64,000 nucleotides of DNA from Atkinsonella hypoxylon. Lineage: Eukaryota > Ascomycota > Sordariomycetes > Hypocreales > Clavicipitaceae. Shown piece after piece: positions 46,490-57,297 of this stretch. Position 1 is the stretch's first letter; each line of letters starts with the position of its first letter. The DNA is taken from assembly GCA_000729835.1 (NCBI GenBank), contig JFHB01000143.1, positions 1 through 64,000 of the forward strand, given 5' to 3'. Under the pieces are notes generated by a model. That model searched no databases. It was not told the origin of the DNA and saw nothing but the letters and a program-made list of their open reading frames with translations. The translations under genes were made by a program, and so were the position numbers.

Positions 46490-47782
46490 ATGGAGGACCA
46501 ATTCGGAGGCCGAACTGACGATGACCTCTTTTACGATGACTTCGAACCCGTCGACAGCGAAACGGTTGTAGTGCAAGAGGCGCAGCCTGCGCAGCCTCCC
46601 TCCGAAGCGACTGCTGATGCTTCTGTTCCATCATCTCTTCCACCTGAATCTTCGCAATCAAGAGCGCCGAAGCCCAAGAAGCCATCCCAACCTGCGCATA
46701 CTTCAGCTAAACCTGGGTCCGGTTTGTCAGCGTCGCCATCGCAAACGCCGACCAAGGGCGGAAACCTTTCGTCCTCCCGCTTCGCTCGCAAAGGGCACTT
46801 CAACACGAAGCAACAGTCTACACCATCTGCACCGGCCGCAGACAAATCGCCCGCACTCTCAAACGAAACAAGGGACAAGCCGAAGGACAGTGACAGTGAA
46901 GCTAAGATGAAAGACGACGCAACCCCGCCTCCAAACGCGCCCACTGCGCCAGCGAAGGAAAGGAAGTCTCATAGCTCTCAAAATACTGCTGCCAGTCTAG
47001 AGGCACGCTTAGGCTCTGGCGCCAATCCCAGACAGAAGCTGACAGAAGACGAGCTGGCGCTCAAAATGGAGAAAATGAAGCTGCTGTCAGCTGAGAAGAC
47101 GCGCAAATTTGAGAAGGCCGAAAAGGATGAAAAACAGCATGCGGAGGCTTACGCCAAGGGCATGGAGGAGGCTCGCAAACGACGAGCAGAGGAGGCCGAG
47201 CGAAGACGTAGAGGAGAAGAGGATAAGCGCAGGCTGGACGAAGAGCGAGCTAAGAATCGTGAGCGCAAGCTGAAAGCTATGAGTATGAAGGAAGGCGGCT
47301 GGGACGATGGTAAGGACGCTATCCTGGAAGAAGAGGCCAGAAGAGGATTCCGAGGAGCCAACGGCGGTATCAGAGGAACAAAACGCGGCGTTTTTGGTGG
47401 CAGTAGGTTTGCGAGAGAAGGAGACGAACAGCTCGACGTAGATCGCTTCTTGGACGAACGTCATCGCGGGAAAGGACGCAGTCGTGGGGGACTGAGAGGT
47501 GGTCGTGGGAGAGGCGGGCGAGGAGGATTTGACGGTCCTCCTCCTAAGTCGACAAGCAGCAATAGTCCGGCACCGGCTCTCACGACAGACGAGTTCCCTG
47601 CATTGCCTTCGGACGGGAGCAAGAAGGCGACTACGGCCCCTGCGCTGCCGGTGTACCCTCCTCCCAAGACAGATCCTGTCCCCATTCCATCATTATCTAA
47701 TGCTCCACCTCCGGGCACGAAGTGGGATGATGAAATGGAAGCCCTCGACGAGTTGAAGAAGCAAGGACATGCAAATGTTTAA
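46490..47782 (+). CDS. RGG-box, coiled-coil protein (probable RNA-binding)
   Basis: A single exon encodes 430 aa. The N-terminus is acidic ('DDDLFYDDFEPVDSE'). A Ser/Pro/Ala-rich disordered region follows. A long charged helix comes next (about 180-275), with 'LTEDELALKMEKMKLLSAEK' and runs of Glu/Arg/Lys. The tail has 'GIRGTKRGVFGGSRFAREG' and an RGG/GRG block ('GRSRGGLRGGRGRGGRGGF'). It ends with 'DEFPALPSDG' and 'KWDDEMEALDELKKQGH'. RGG boxes bind RNA and are targets of arginine methylation. This domain order resembles fungal proteins annotated as hypothetical RNA or ribosome-associated factors. No gene name can be given with confidence. Confidence 0.82.
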   Translation: MEDQFGGRTDDDLFYDDFEPVDSETVVVQEAQPAQPPSEATADASVPSSLPPESSQSRAPKPKKPSQPAHTSAKPGSGLSASPSQTPTKGGNLSSSRFARKGHFNTKQQSTPSAPAADKSPALSNETRDKPKDSDSEAKMKDDATPPPNAPTAPAKERKSHSSQNTAASLEARLGSGANPRQKLTEDELALKMEKMKLLSAEKTRKFEKAEKDEKQHAEAYAKGMEEARKRRAEEAERRRRGEEDKRRLDEERAKNRERKLKAMSMKEGGWDDGKDAILEEEARRGFRGANGGIRGTKRGVFGGSRFAREGDEQLDVDRFLDERHRGKGRSRGGLRGGRGRGGRGGFDGPPPKSTSSNSPAPALTTDEFPALPSDGSKKATTAPALPVYPPPKTDPVPIPSLSNAPPPGTKWDDEMEALDELKKQGHANV

Positions 47783-48258
47783 TGTGAGCATTCTATTTGG
47801 GGGTTGAATAATGACGCAAGGGCACAGCGAAACATGAATATAAAATTCTTTTGGAATATCTTGCGATTGGAGGGCCATGAGAAACAATTGGATACATATG
47901 ACATGTGGACTGATTGAAGCCACGTTGAATGACAAGATTATTTGGTACAGAGGTGTAGCCGTCATAAGAGTAACATGGCTTAAACATATCATATCCTAAT
48001 GTTAAAGCCCGGGCGTTGTTGTATGTACTTGAACAGTTCGTAAGGAATTCTGAAAGACGATCTATAGCAGGGTATATTTTTCCCCTCCGATCCCTCATGC
48101 AAACCATCAGTAACGCCGAAACCCGTATGTTATCCTACCCGAAGCCGTACAGTTTGAGCCACAAAATACATTCGCACCATAAACACCCAGCCACTGCCAC
48201 TCCGCAGGACATCTGCAACATTGCTTGAGGCAGTCCAAACCCAAAGGTGCTTACCGAC
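47783..48258. other. Convergent spacer
   Basis: Lies between the stops of the RGG gene and Luc7. No feature recognised. Confidence 0.5.
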
Positions 48259-49131
48259 TCACCAACCACCGCGATAGTTCCTCCCCGCTCTACCACCTCT
48301 GTATCCGCCAGCCCTTGGGCCCCTCGGTCCCCCCATCCCGCCGACATCATCATCCATCACGCCCTGTCTCTGTCTGCTCTTGAGGTCACGCGGGAAAGCC
48401 TCGTACGTTTTGCGCATGGACGCATACCCCAGGTGCATCTTTCCGTAAAAGTGATCGGCCAGTCGGCGGTCGTTATCCAACCTACTCAGATAAGCGCCGC
48501 ACACGTCGCACACTTGCAGCTTCTGGTGTCCGGAGGGCCCAGAGGTATCCGACAGGGCCTTCAGCTCCTTCTCCTTCTCTGACTTCAATTGCATGGTTTG
48601 CTTGATGCGGAAATTCTCGTCGACGGCGCGGGCAACTTCGTTCATGGACGCGAGTACTTCGATTTCGAGAAGACCGTTTGCTATGGAGGTGGACAAGTCG
48701 GAGATGCTTTTCAACTATCGGGCAGGTTTGTCTTAGCATGGAGCGGTGCAACTTGGCGGTAGTATGGGACTTACCAGGACGTTGGTTTGTCTGATCTCAT
48801 CTGGCGTCTTCTCTAGCCTCTTCTGCGCGGCGTCTATGCGCCGATTACAGTCGTCGATGTACTTTTGTAGGTCGCGCATATAGTCGTAGTCGAAACCGTA
48901 GCGCTGCTTCTCGCGATCGGGCAGGGCTTCGTATTCCGCTTTGAGGAGCTCTGAATGGACCTTGGGACATTGGCCTAGATCTTGCTTCGTGTTTGTGAAT
49001 AGATCATGGGGACAGGTGCCGACGAGATATGAGCGGCAGACTTTGGGGTCGGTGAGGGATAGTTGGGCGGCGCGGGAGGTGGATTGGTGGCCCATGAGCT
49101 GCTCCAGCAGCTTCCGTTGCTCAGCGGCCAT
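48259..49131 (-). CDS. luc7: U1 snRNP component Luc7
   Basis: Two exons (49131-48775, 48714-48259) give 270 aa with a phase 0 junction ('QTNVL' to 'LKSISDL'). The first zinc finger is CCCH type, starting 'CRSYLVGTCPHDLF' and ending 'CPKVH'. The second is C2H2, starting 'CDVCGAYLSR' and ending 'HFYGKMH'. A charged helix lies between them, and the tail is Gly/Arg-rich ('GGYRGGRAGRNYRGGW'). Luc7 stabilises U1 snRNA pairing with 5' splice sites, so the protein is nuclear. Length agrees with yeast Luc7 (261 aa). Confidence 0.93.
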
Positions 49132-49613
49132 GGTTTGGAAGTTGCTACTTTCTCCTCTTATGCTATGGTTTGTCGCAAGAAGGAGTTTACAAAGTAAGCG
49201 TCACGTGTGCTGTGTCGGTTGAGAAGCTTTGCGCAAGCTACGAGAGAAATGTCCGGATGTTGTTAGATTGGGTTAGAATGCCGCCATGCATTCTGCCGGG
49301 TGCCACCGCCCGGACCCACGTTTCTCTCCGTTGCTTAAACTGACGCCAGTGGCCAATGAATGTCGCGACAGTCAGGTCAAATCAGTTGCTCCACGTCGGC
49401 TGTTGTGTCTCCAGCTTCACGATCTCATGGAGAAGCTCGAGCCGCAACCTGTACACGACGTATGTCGCGCTAAGATGTTCAACCGGATGGAATCGTGCAG
49501 ATAGCTCTCACATCCTGTAAGCTTGTCCTCATTCCCATAATTGGGGCTCTCCCTTTTCCATATATCCTTGGATTCCCATTCACCTCGCCGTCACCCGTCA
49601 CTGCATCTTCATC
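49132..49613. promoter_or_regulatory. Divergent promoter region between Luc7 and Gpi16 genes
   Basis: About 480 bp separate the two opposed start codons, so the regulatory DNA is shared. A TATA-like 'CATATATCC' lies near 49560. No gene inside. Confidence 0.5.
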
Positions 49614-51417
49614 ATGATTCCCTGGCTGGCGCCGTTGCTAGCATCCCTTGTGCCAGGGGCCGCGGCCGCAGACTACCACGAGCAGCTCAACCTGCGCCCT
49701 CTGCCGCTGTCCCAGCTTCTCGCAAGCTTCAATTTCAAATCCAACACCTCGATCGCCGATTTCGAAGCTCACAACTTCCGGTTATTCCCCCGGTCGTTGG
49801 GCCAAATTCTCGAGTATGCTGGCACGCGCGAACTCCATCTGCGATTCACGTTGGGGCGGTGGGATGCAGAGACGTGGGGGGCTCGGCCGTGGGACGGCGC
49901 CAAAGAAGGCGGCACGGGTGTGGAATTGTGGGCGTGGATGGACGCCGAGACTGACAGGCAGGCTGATGAGAATTGGCTTACGCTGACGAATGCTCTGTCG
50001 GGACTGTTTTGCGCGAGCCTCAACTTCATCGACGAGACGAGGACGATACGGCCGGCGCTGTCGTTTCAACCGGAGGGCGACCACTCTGGCGATGCCTTGT
50101 CAAAGATGAGATTGCTACATGGTGTTTTGCCTCATGAGGTGGTGTGTACGGAGAACCTGACGCCCTTCCTCAAGTTGCTACCTTGTCACGGGAAAGCAGG
50201 CATTGCGAGCTTGCTGGATGGCCATAAACTGTTCGATTCGTCCTTTCAGAGCATGGCAATTGATGTGAAGCCACTCTGTGACCACAGCAGGGCTTGTGTG
50301 CTGCAGATGGAGCAGACTATTGATATGGTCATGGATGTTGATCGGTCCAAACGACCTCGAGGTGAGGGCATTCAGCTCGGCCATCTTAGCCTTTCTTCAA
50401 AAGTCACGAGTCACTCATGCAGTTGCAGATAACCCCATCCCAAGACCACCACCAGACGATGAACTTGCCTGCGACACCTCCAAGTCCTATCATGACGCCT
50501 CTCACTGCTTTCCAGCCGACCATCTCAACGGCCAGGAATGGACGCTATCTCAGATTTTTGGCCGGCCCATGAGAGGAACGTGTCCTCTGGCTGATCCAAA
50601 TTTGCCCCCGGTGTGCTTACATGTGCCTGATGCACGAACCGCCTATGCCTCTGAGGGATCAAAAGAGATCAGAAACAAGGATGGCATGTCGCGATGCTAC
50701 ATCTTCCCTCCAGAGACCGAGTTCGCTCTTGTGCTTCCCAAATCCGAAGCCAAGACGCCCGAAGAGGCATTCAAGGAACTAGTCCAGCCTGTCCAGCCAT
50801 TACTGTACGCAGAGCGCAGCTTCACCGGCCACGGCCAGCAACACGGCGGCGTCCAAGCGATTCTCACCAACCCGAATCCCTACGAAGTTGAATTCGTATA
50901 CCTCGAATCACTACCGTGGTTCATGCGAGTCTTCCTCCACACCCTCTCGATCCGCATTTCCACATCAGCTGCCCCCGACGCCAACTCCTCATCCCTGATC
51001 AAAGAGGTCCACTACCGTCCCGCCATCGACCGTACCCGCGGCACCCAGCTCGAGCTGCAGATGCGTATCCCCCCTCGATGCACCGTCTTTCTCACATACG
51101 ATTTTGAAAAGGCCATTCTCCGATACACCGAGTACCCTCCCGACGCAAACCGCGGCTTTGATGTCGCCGCCGCTGTGATCCGCACTCTTGAACCACGCGT
51201 CATGAATCTGCGCACCACGAGTCTCCTCCTGTACCTCCCCACGCCAGACTTCAGTATGCCCTACAATGTCATCATCTTCACGTCCACGGCCATCGCGTTG
51301 GCCTTTGGCGGTTTATATAATATCCTTGTCAGGAGATTTGTCGGCGCGGATGAGGCTGCGGGTTCGATGGGCAAGTGGAAACTACGGAATATGCTGAAGA
51401 AACTGGCTAGAAAATGA
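49614..51417 (+). CDS. gpi16: GPI transamidase component Gpi16/PIG-T
   Basis: Two exons (49614-50361 and 50423-51417, phase 1) give 580 aa. It has a signal peptide (MIPWLAPLLASLVPGAAA), then 'YHEQLNLRPLPLSQLLASF', 'FPRSLGQILEYAGTRELHL' and 'LPCHGKAGIASLL' in the luminal part. Further on is 'YAERSFTGHGQQHGGVQAIL', a strongly conserved stretch of the family. A single C-terminal membrane span (PYNVIIFTSTAIALAFGGL) and a basic cytosolic tail complete it. Gpi16 joins Gpi8, Gaa1, Gpi17 and Gab1 in the ER to attach GPI anchors. A Cys in 'HEVVCTENLTPF' could be the one linked to Gpi8, by analogy only. Confidence 0.92.
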
Positions 51418-53549
51418 AGGCTAATGGAAGGTATTGTGTATTTTGACTCTGACCAGATGGGTGGTTACCATGTTTTGTTGTTTATGTAATTGTATGCATA
51501 TGGGCTAAAGGCAATGGCATGAAGCTGACATGATTTCCTTCCGCGTTTATATGTGAAACGGTGTGGTATCTATTGTTTATATGAACAGTATCTAGATTCA
51601 CGCAAAATGAGTCTTGTCCAGAGTGATTGGTCCACATGTCCTATCTCACGGGCGCAAAAGACATTGGGGGAAGGACAAAATTGGCCTTGTTCGTGCCGCT
51701 GCCATCCTGGGCATTGAGAACGATCTGGAAGTTGGAAATTTCCAGCGGCCTCGTCAAAGTCCAAGAACAGCAGGTCGTGGTAGGTGTTGTAGATGCAGAA
51801 ACAGCTGGCAATGGAGGCTTCCTGGTAGGCGCTCATGTGTGGGTAGGAGAGTATGGCCACTTAAACTTGCGACTTTAGGGAATTGGGCAATAGATGTTGT
51901 CATGATCGTCGGCGTTATTGTTGGTGTCACATTTTATCTGAACAACGGCATGTTTGGCCTGGGTGTGGTGTAGTTTCTTGGTTTCATTACCGAATCATGA
52001 AGAAAGAGCTGTGTACGCTTCAAGCTTGTCTGAAATGAGCGCCTACCATGGTCGGCCGAGTTCCAAATCCAAGGGGTAAACCTGAGATTGTTTCACAAGT
52101 GCTGATGTCGACATTGAAATCAGCATTTACAGCTGAGGCTGGTGCGTATCAGCTGCTCATGATCGGCCGTGGGAAGAAGGAAGGCGCGGCTCAAGTCTCG
52201 GACAGCACAGCCTTTCCCATGCTCTCGGCGACGTTGTGACGGTTTGCTGATTTCAGTCAAACTAATGCGAACTAGTTACAGTGTACTCCTATCCTAGCCA
52301 ATGCAGGTTGCTACGAGAAGAGGTAATAGGGTAAGTCCACCATATAAAAAGTACGTTGATATTGACGTGTCACAAGTAGCAATATACGAGAAGGACAGGG
52401 ACGCAGTTGCTATATTTCTCGCCTAGATGCCGGCCCCCTTAGTTTCCAGAGTGTCAACTGATTCGAATGGCTTGCAATACGACAGGTTGTTTCAAGCTTT
52501 GTGAAGGCGCAGGATATAGTTATATAGTTCAGGTTTTCAATAGTTATACTGGTAACGCGGGCGTTTTCTGCAATAATTGCTGCATACCAGAGTTGTTGAT
52601 GAATGCTTAAATGAGCAACATTGGACAATAACAAGTTATTAACATGCTGTGTAATAATTACCACGCAGCGCCGGTGACCACTTGTCTTTAACCAGGTTGC
52701 ATGCTTCATAATGGGGTCCTTTCACATTCCTCATATCATTCAACACACAAATAACAACAACCTTGGTCAGCCTCACTTCATTATGTCGCGTCATGAATGA
52801 CGCCAGATTATCATGGGACCCCACTTATCGACAAGTTCCCAGCACGAGGGAATGCGACGTCATTGGTGTGATCGTCTCTTGTGACTTCGATCTCCCTAAA
52901 TACGGATCAACAAGCGCGAAGCTTCCGTGTCAAGGACATTTGCCTGAGTTATTGCGGCTCATCTTCCTGCATGCCAGACTGCCCAAGGCCCAAGAAAAGA
53001 AATTGAGATGCAAGCGTCTCTATTGTTGGTGCCGAAGACTGCGTTCTTGGATTGCTTGCTGTTCACGTTGACTGCATAGGAGCATGTAGTGAAATTATTC
53101 ATCGGGGTTTTCTAGCCCCCAGTCCCCCGCCACCCGCCTTGTCACTTTGGCAGACCCACCAGACCCACCAGACCCACCAGACGGGAGTCAGGTCTAGACC
53201 ATCCCTTTGGCAGTCCGTAGGCAACAACGAGTCTAGTTCTAACAGCCTCCTGTAAGAATTCAATAATAGCAGGTTCAACATTAACATTATATTTCTCACT
53301 AGCAGGATCAATCAAGTCAGATATATAAGACATATCCCGTAGTTCATACGATAGTCTATCGCATGAAACCTGGACAACTTGACCTGCTCAGCAAGCTGAT
53401 TGAAGCGATTGTTGAAGGCTATGCAGTGTGTTTCTGAGTACAGAGAGTCGAAAACGACGATACTTGGAAAATGCACCGCTAATCTAGCCATATACTTGAA
53501 TATGGCAGTTGCATAGATACTTGCGTGAGGCCACATGCAATCATTCTCT
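51418..53549. other. Intergenic, no supported gene; contains a tandem repeat
   Basis: Open frames near 51570-51970 on both strands, and one at 52048-52239, are not recognisable. A minus-strand AT-rich frame at 53142-53333 reads 'MSYISDLIDPASEKYN' and 'PAIIEFLQEAVRTRL', coding-like but alone and unidentified. The stretch 52260-52760 is AT-rich and featureless. Confidence 0.45.
53151..53182 (+). repeat. Tandem repeat, unit CAGACCCAC
   Basis: About 3.5 perfect copies of a 9-bp unit at the end of the AT-rich minus-strand frame; translated it gives a Val-Gly-Leu/Trp run on the minus strand. Confidence 0.88.
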
Positions 53550-55268
53550 TCAAGTCCTTGCATGTTGATTCTTGTCCTTGAACTCCTTGAGCCAATATTT
53601 GACAATTTCGATCTCCTTTTGCTGAATACGAACCACTTGCTTAGGTGGAAGACCCTGTTCTTCAGCGCCATCCGCCAGACCGTATTCATCCCAATGATGA
53701 CCGCCCCAGTCAATCAGCTCCCAAGGTTCCGACCATGTTGACTTCCTCTCCGGAAGACCAGCGGCATGGGGACCGGCAATCCGCCACGGATCTTGCTTGC
53801 CAGCAATGAGTGCGACGCGAGGATAGCTGAAGTTAAACCCACCATGCTTGTTGATAATGTTCACGTTAGGACGAGTGGTGATGTTGAACAATCTTTTGCG
53901 TTCATAGAAGGCGTATTCGTAAGGGAAACCTCGTGATACCATGGGACGGAGATGTTTTGGAGTAGACTTTCCGTTTCCAAAGTATCCCCACCTTGAACAT
54001 GTTAGATGATATTGGAGGGCACTGTTAGGAGTGACTGAAGAACAGTCTAGGACGCCATGCTTACTCAGTACATTGTTGATACAGCCAGCTTCGCCACGTT
54101 TTGTGCTGTGTGATGAAATCCCTAACACGGTATGACAGACAATCACGCATACTCCTTTTCCCTTTGCAGATGGGCTTTTTTCTGAGCCACTCGATACCGT
54201 ACCTGGTGTTGCCAATGAAATTCAGCATACGTGCTGTCAAAGGCTCAGCAGGATACCCAGCTTTTTGCACAAGATTGCGTACACGGTCTTGCAAGTGCGC
54301 GGTGCTGGTGAAGAGTGCAACATTGGACGAGATTGCGCCACAGAACATCCCAAATGCTAAAGTGTCCTCCGCAGGGTCCCAGGTGTCCGACTGGGGGTTT
54401 CGTGACAAGAAATAGATAATTTCACCGAATTCATCGTTCTAGAAGTCCCGCAATCCGAAGACAGACTTGATCTCGTTTTCCTGGTCCTTGGAGCCGCTGA
54501 GCAAGTGCTTATCAATGATGTCAATCAGGTCTTGGTAGGTAGCCGAGCATTCTCCCGGGGCGAAGTTGTACACCGCCTCGCCGTACTGCCAAAAGTCATC
54601 GATGGCAACGAGTGTGCCAGACGAGGAAATGGCGCCCCAGAATACGTCTGGATAGAGCTTGCGAGCGAAGGACACGAATGCTCCGGCGTAAGAGCCGCTG
54701 TAGAGAATATGCGGAGTCCCAGGAGCACGTAAATCGTACTTTTCCATTCCTGGAACTTTCAGGTTCTTGGAAAAGTAAGCCGCGTCGGCGAGAGCTTGAT
54801 CGGTCGTCAGGAAACGATAACTCTTCACGTCAGTATCGTTCGAGGGATAGCTATCTCCATAGTAGCGATGCTCCAGGATGATGCCAACGCCGCCTGTAGC
54901 CTTTGGGGCGAGGATGCGGCAGATGCCATGTTCGAGATATGGAAGGCGGTGCTCGCTCTCCGTTTCACCTGAGTTCAAGATGATGACAGGACCACCGGCT
55001 TTGTAGTAGGTGGTGTCAACCCAGTAGCGCAGGTTGAAGAAGTCATCAGAGTGAGGTTCATACTTGGTTTCATTATGAAAATGGTCAATTGGCACAGAAG
55101 ACTGGTACGCCTGAATTTAAGAATTTGGCGGGTTAGGGTTAGGGTTAGGACGGTCCCATCTGGCTCCTTACCGCCGCCATCCGTCGTCGGCCGTGCCAAG
55201 GATTCAGGAGACAGAGCAGCTACCTGAGTAGCTGCGAGGACAGCCACGACGGCTCTTCGGACGCTCAT
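53550..55268 (-). pseudogene. S28 serine carboxypeptidase gene with one premature stop
   Basis: Three exons are inferred (55268-55224, 55110-54065, 53991-53550), coding for about 510 residues. The catalytic set is complete: Ser in 'YSGSYAGAF', Asp in 'GKQDPWRIAG', His in 'GGHHWDEYG'. The family core is 'VPIDHFHNETKYEPHSDDF' at the N-terminus and 'LEHRYYGDSYP' further in. A signal peptide (MSVRRAVVAVLAATQ) implies secretion. The only lesion is an in-frame TAG at 54439-54441 between 'GLRDF' and 'NDEFGEI', followed by intact reading frame. No splice choice cleanly removes it. The first exon border (CAG/GTAGCT) was chosen because it restores frame, and the intron holds telomere-like repeats. It could be a recent pseudogene, a stop-readthrough gene or a sequencing error. 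Confidence 0.72.
55130..55149 (+). repeat. Interstitial telomere-type repeat (GGGTTA)3
   Basis: Three and a bit perfect GGGTTA units, matching the TTAGGG telomere of filamentous ascomycetes. It lies within the first intron of the S28 peptidase gene. Confidence 0.85.
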
Positions 55269-56611
55269 GGGGAGGAATATGGGTAGTTTCTGCGACTCCG
55301 TCTGCGTCTGCGTCTGCGCTCCTTCGTGCAATGTGGCATTCTTGACGCTACCATGATATATATAGTCGATCTCTGTCTCCGCTCCACGAAGAGCAACCTG
55401 GAAGGCGTGCAAGATTTTTACAGGCGTGGCGGATCCTACCAAGTACATGTTGTATTGTTATCAGGGATGCTGGGTTGCGTCACATTCTGTTGACCAATTG
55501 CCGTTACTGCAGGTAGAACACATGCAGAACGGGATCACCGGATGACTTTAGTTGAGTTCGGTCTGATGCAAGAAGCGTTTAAAATTAATGATGCTTGCAG
55601 CTTGATGCGGCAGCTACTTCGTACCGTCCTAGCTTGGGTGTGAGGGCTGTTTAGTGATCAATCATGAAGCTGCTTACAATCTTCATCAAAGCCTGTCAAT
55701 GTGCTCACAGAGGCGTTGATAGGGTTTCTGTAGCACTGCTGGCTTCTTACAACGCTACAACTGTAGAAACATTGTAAAACTTCAAGAAGCAAGTTTTGCG
55801 TCATTGCCTGCAATGTATTATAATAGTGTTGCTGGAACTGTTGCTGCCAGTCCATCATCGCAGGCACTAGCGCAACAGCGTGTGAATGTGTTCGGGGAAA
55901 AAAAAAAAAATAAGAGAGATGGTGCGGGGTTAAAATCCCGCGTGGGTCCATGCGGTGACGTCTCAGAATCCGCCTCCAGGGTGGATTCCAATTGGCTGAA
56001 ATTATCAGACCCTACAAAGCTACCTACCTAGGTTAGGTACTAGGTTAGGTACTAGGTAGGTAACTAGATTCAGGGTTTGCACCCCGTATTTGTACCTACT
56101 TGGTAGCTGTACTTTATTGAACATGCAGCAGCAAGTATTCTTGTTCCTAGTAGTCTCTTGTCGTACATGTTAAGACCTCTTACTAATAAGGCCCATAATT
56201 ATCATAGCTCAATACCTAACTACATACAATATATATAACCCCTGTCTGATTTTGCAGAGATACAAGCCCCTCTTTTAGGTACTCGCTAACAGCTGTATCT
56301 AGTGTACAGAGACTGTATAGGCTAGCGTTAGATTAAATTAAATCATTCTCTTAATTATCTAAGTGGAAAGATATTATATAAAGCTATTATAAGCGTTTAA
56401 AATGCTGTGCTAGCGGTATATAGTATATTCTATACCCTACAGGCTAGAAGCTGCTAGGCAGGCGCAAGGTGGATGTATAGATAGGGTAATAAATACCACT
56501 AAAAGATACATTCCATTTTATGTAATTTTCCTTTAATTAAAAGTCACTGCTAGCTCTGCACTCTGACCCACGCCTTTCCGAGCTGACCGTTGATAGGCTC
56601 CTTCCCCCCTG
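55269..56611. other. Spacer and AT-rich relic DNA
   Basis: From about 56080 to 56570 the sequence is strongly AT-rich with many TA steps (TATATAGTATATTC, CTATTATAAG), unlike the flanks. It resembles RIP-mutated repeat DNA. Just before it, at 56020-56062, are TAGGTTAGGTAC-type repeats. No gene is seen. A poly(A) run of 12 is at 55899-55910. Confidence 0.5.
56020..56062 (+). repeat. Tandem TAGGTA/GGTTAGGTAC-type repeat
   Basis: CTACCTACCTAGGTTAGG then TACTAGGTTAGGTAC and CTAGGTAGG; the same word TAGGTAGGTACTAGGTAG also occurs at 26768-26786. Confidence 0.8.
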
Positions 56612-57297
56612 TCAAGTCACACCGCGCGCTGACGATGCGATGACAGCCATATGGCAAGAACTCGTTACGACGGAATGCAGCCCTGTCACGGTGTAAGGAC
56701 TTCCTCGTGTGGCCAACCCTTCTGCAGGAGAGCTTGCGTCCGCGGGGGCATAAGACGAGAAGGCGGCGAAGTCGGGATTAAGGACACCACCGTAGGCAAA
56801 CCAAAAGGTTCCGAAGACGGAGAAGACAACAGCAGAAAAGGTGTTGCCAAGAATCCATTCTACAATGGCACCAGTGAACATGAGTAATCCGCCCTGGAAG
56901 AAGTACACGGGACTTCGAATGGTCAGCCAAGAGGCTCGAGTTGAAGAGGTCCGTGAACCAGCACTTACATGCCCGCGGCGCCGCTGCCGCCTGCTCCACG
57001 CCAACCCATCAGATCTATCGACAGAGGTGTCAAGCTCAGACCGAATCCTGCAATCGGCCTGTGGCCATTAGCAACATATCAACGGACGGCAAACAGGTCC
57101 AACGCCACGTACATGGGAGTAGGATTCGCAAAGGTCCTTCGGAGCTCGCCCTTGGTATTGTTCTGAGGAGAAAGATATAATTTCTCGAACAACTCGGGGC
57201 TCTTGGATACAGTCGTTGCGGACCGGAATCTATTCAGGCCGCCATTGTGAAGGTCGCTGCTTGCATTGCCATTGATCTTGGCTTCCTCTTCCGCCAT
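56612..57297 (-). pseudogene. Truncated GPR1/FUN34/YaaH-type acetate transporter
   Basis: Three exons (57297-57113, 57058-56969, 56912-56612) give 191 aa. The family core is clear: the Asn-Pro motif 'FANPTPMPIAGFGLSLTPL', 'SIDLMGWRGAGG', 'FFQGGLLMFTGAIVEWILGN' and 'VVFSVFGTFWFAYGG'. These are the first three to four of the six expected membrane spans. After 'SSPAEGL' the sequence changes to unrelated residues and stops. Family members are about 260-300 aa, so the last two spans are missing. The break is next to AT-rich relic DNA, suggesting loss of the 3' end by a transposon-linked rearrangement. Acetate/ammonia export or uptake function is not expected. Confidence 0.72.

Noticed and set aside
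51570..51980. Overlapping frames of 83-119 aa on both strands
   Set aside because: Each is short and contradicts the other, with no recognisable motif.
55911..55955. A GGTTAAAATCC element with flanking GCGGG/CCCGC stem, like a tRNA T-arm or SINE B-box
   Set aside because: No acceptor stem, D-arm or anticodon arm could be fitted around it, and the box differs from the GGTTCGAATCC consensus.
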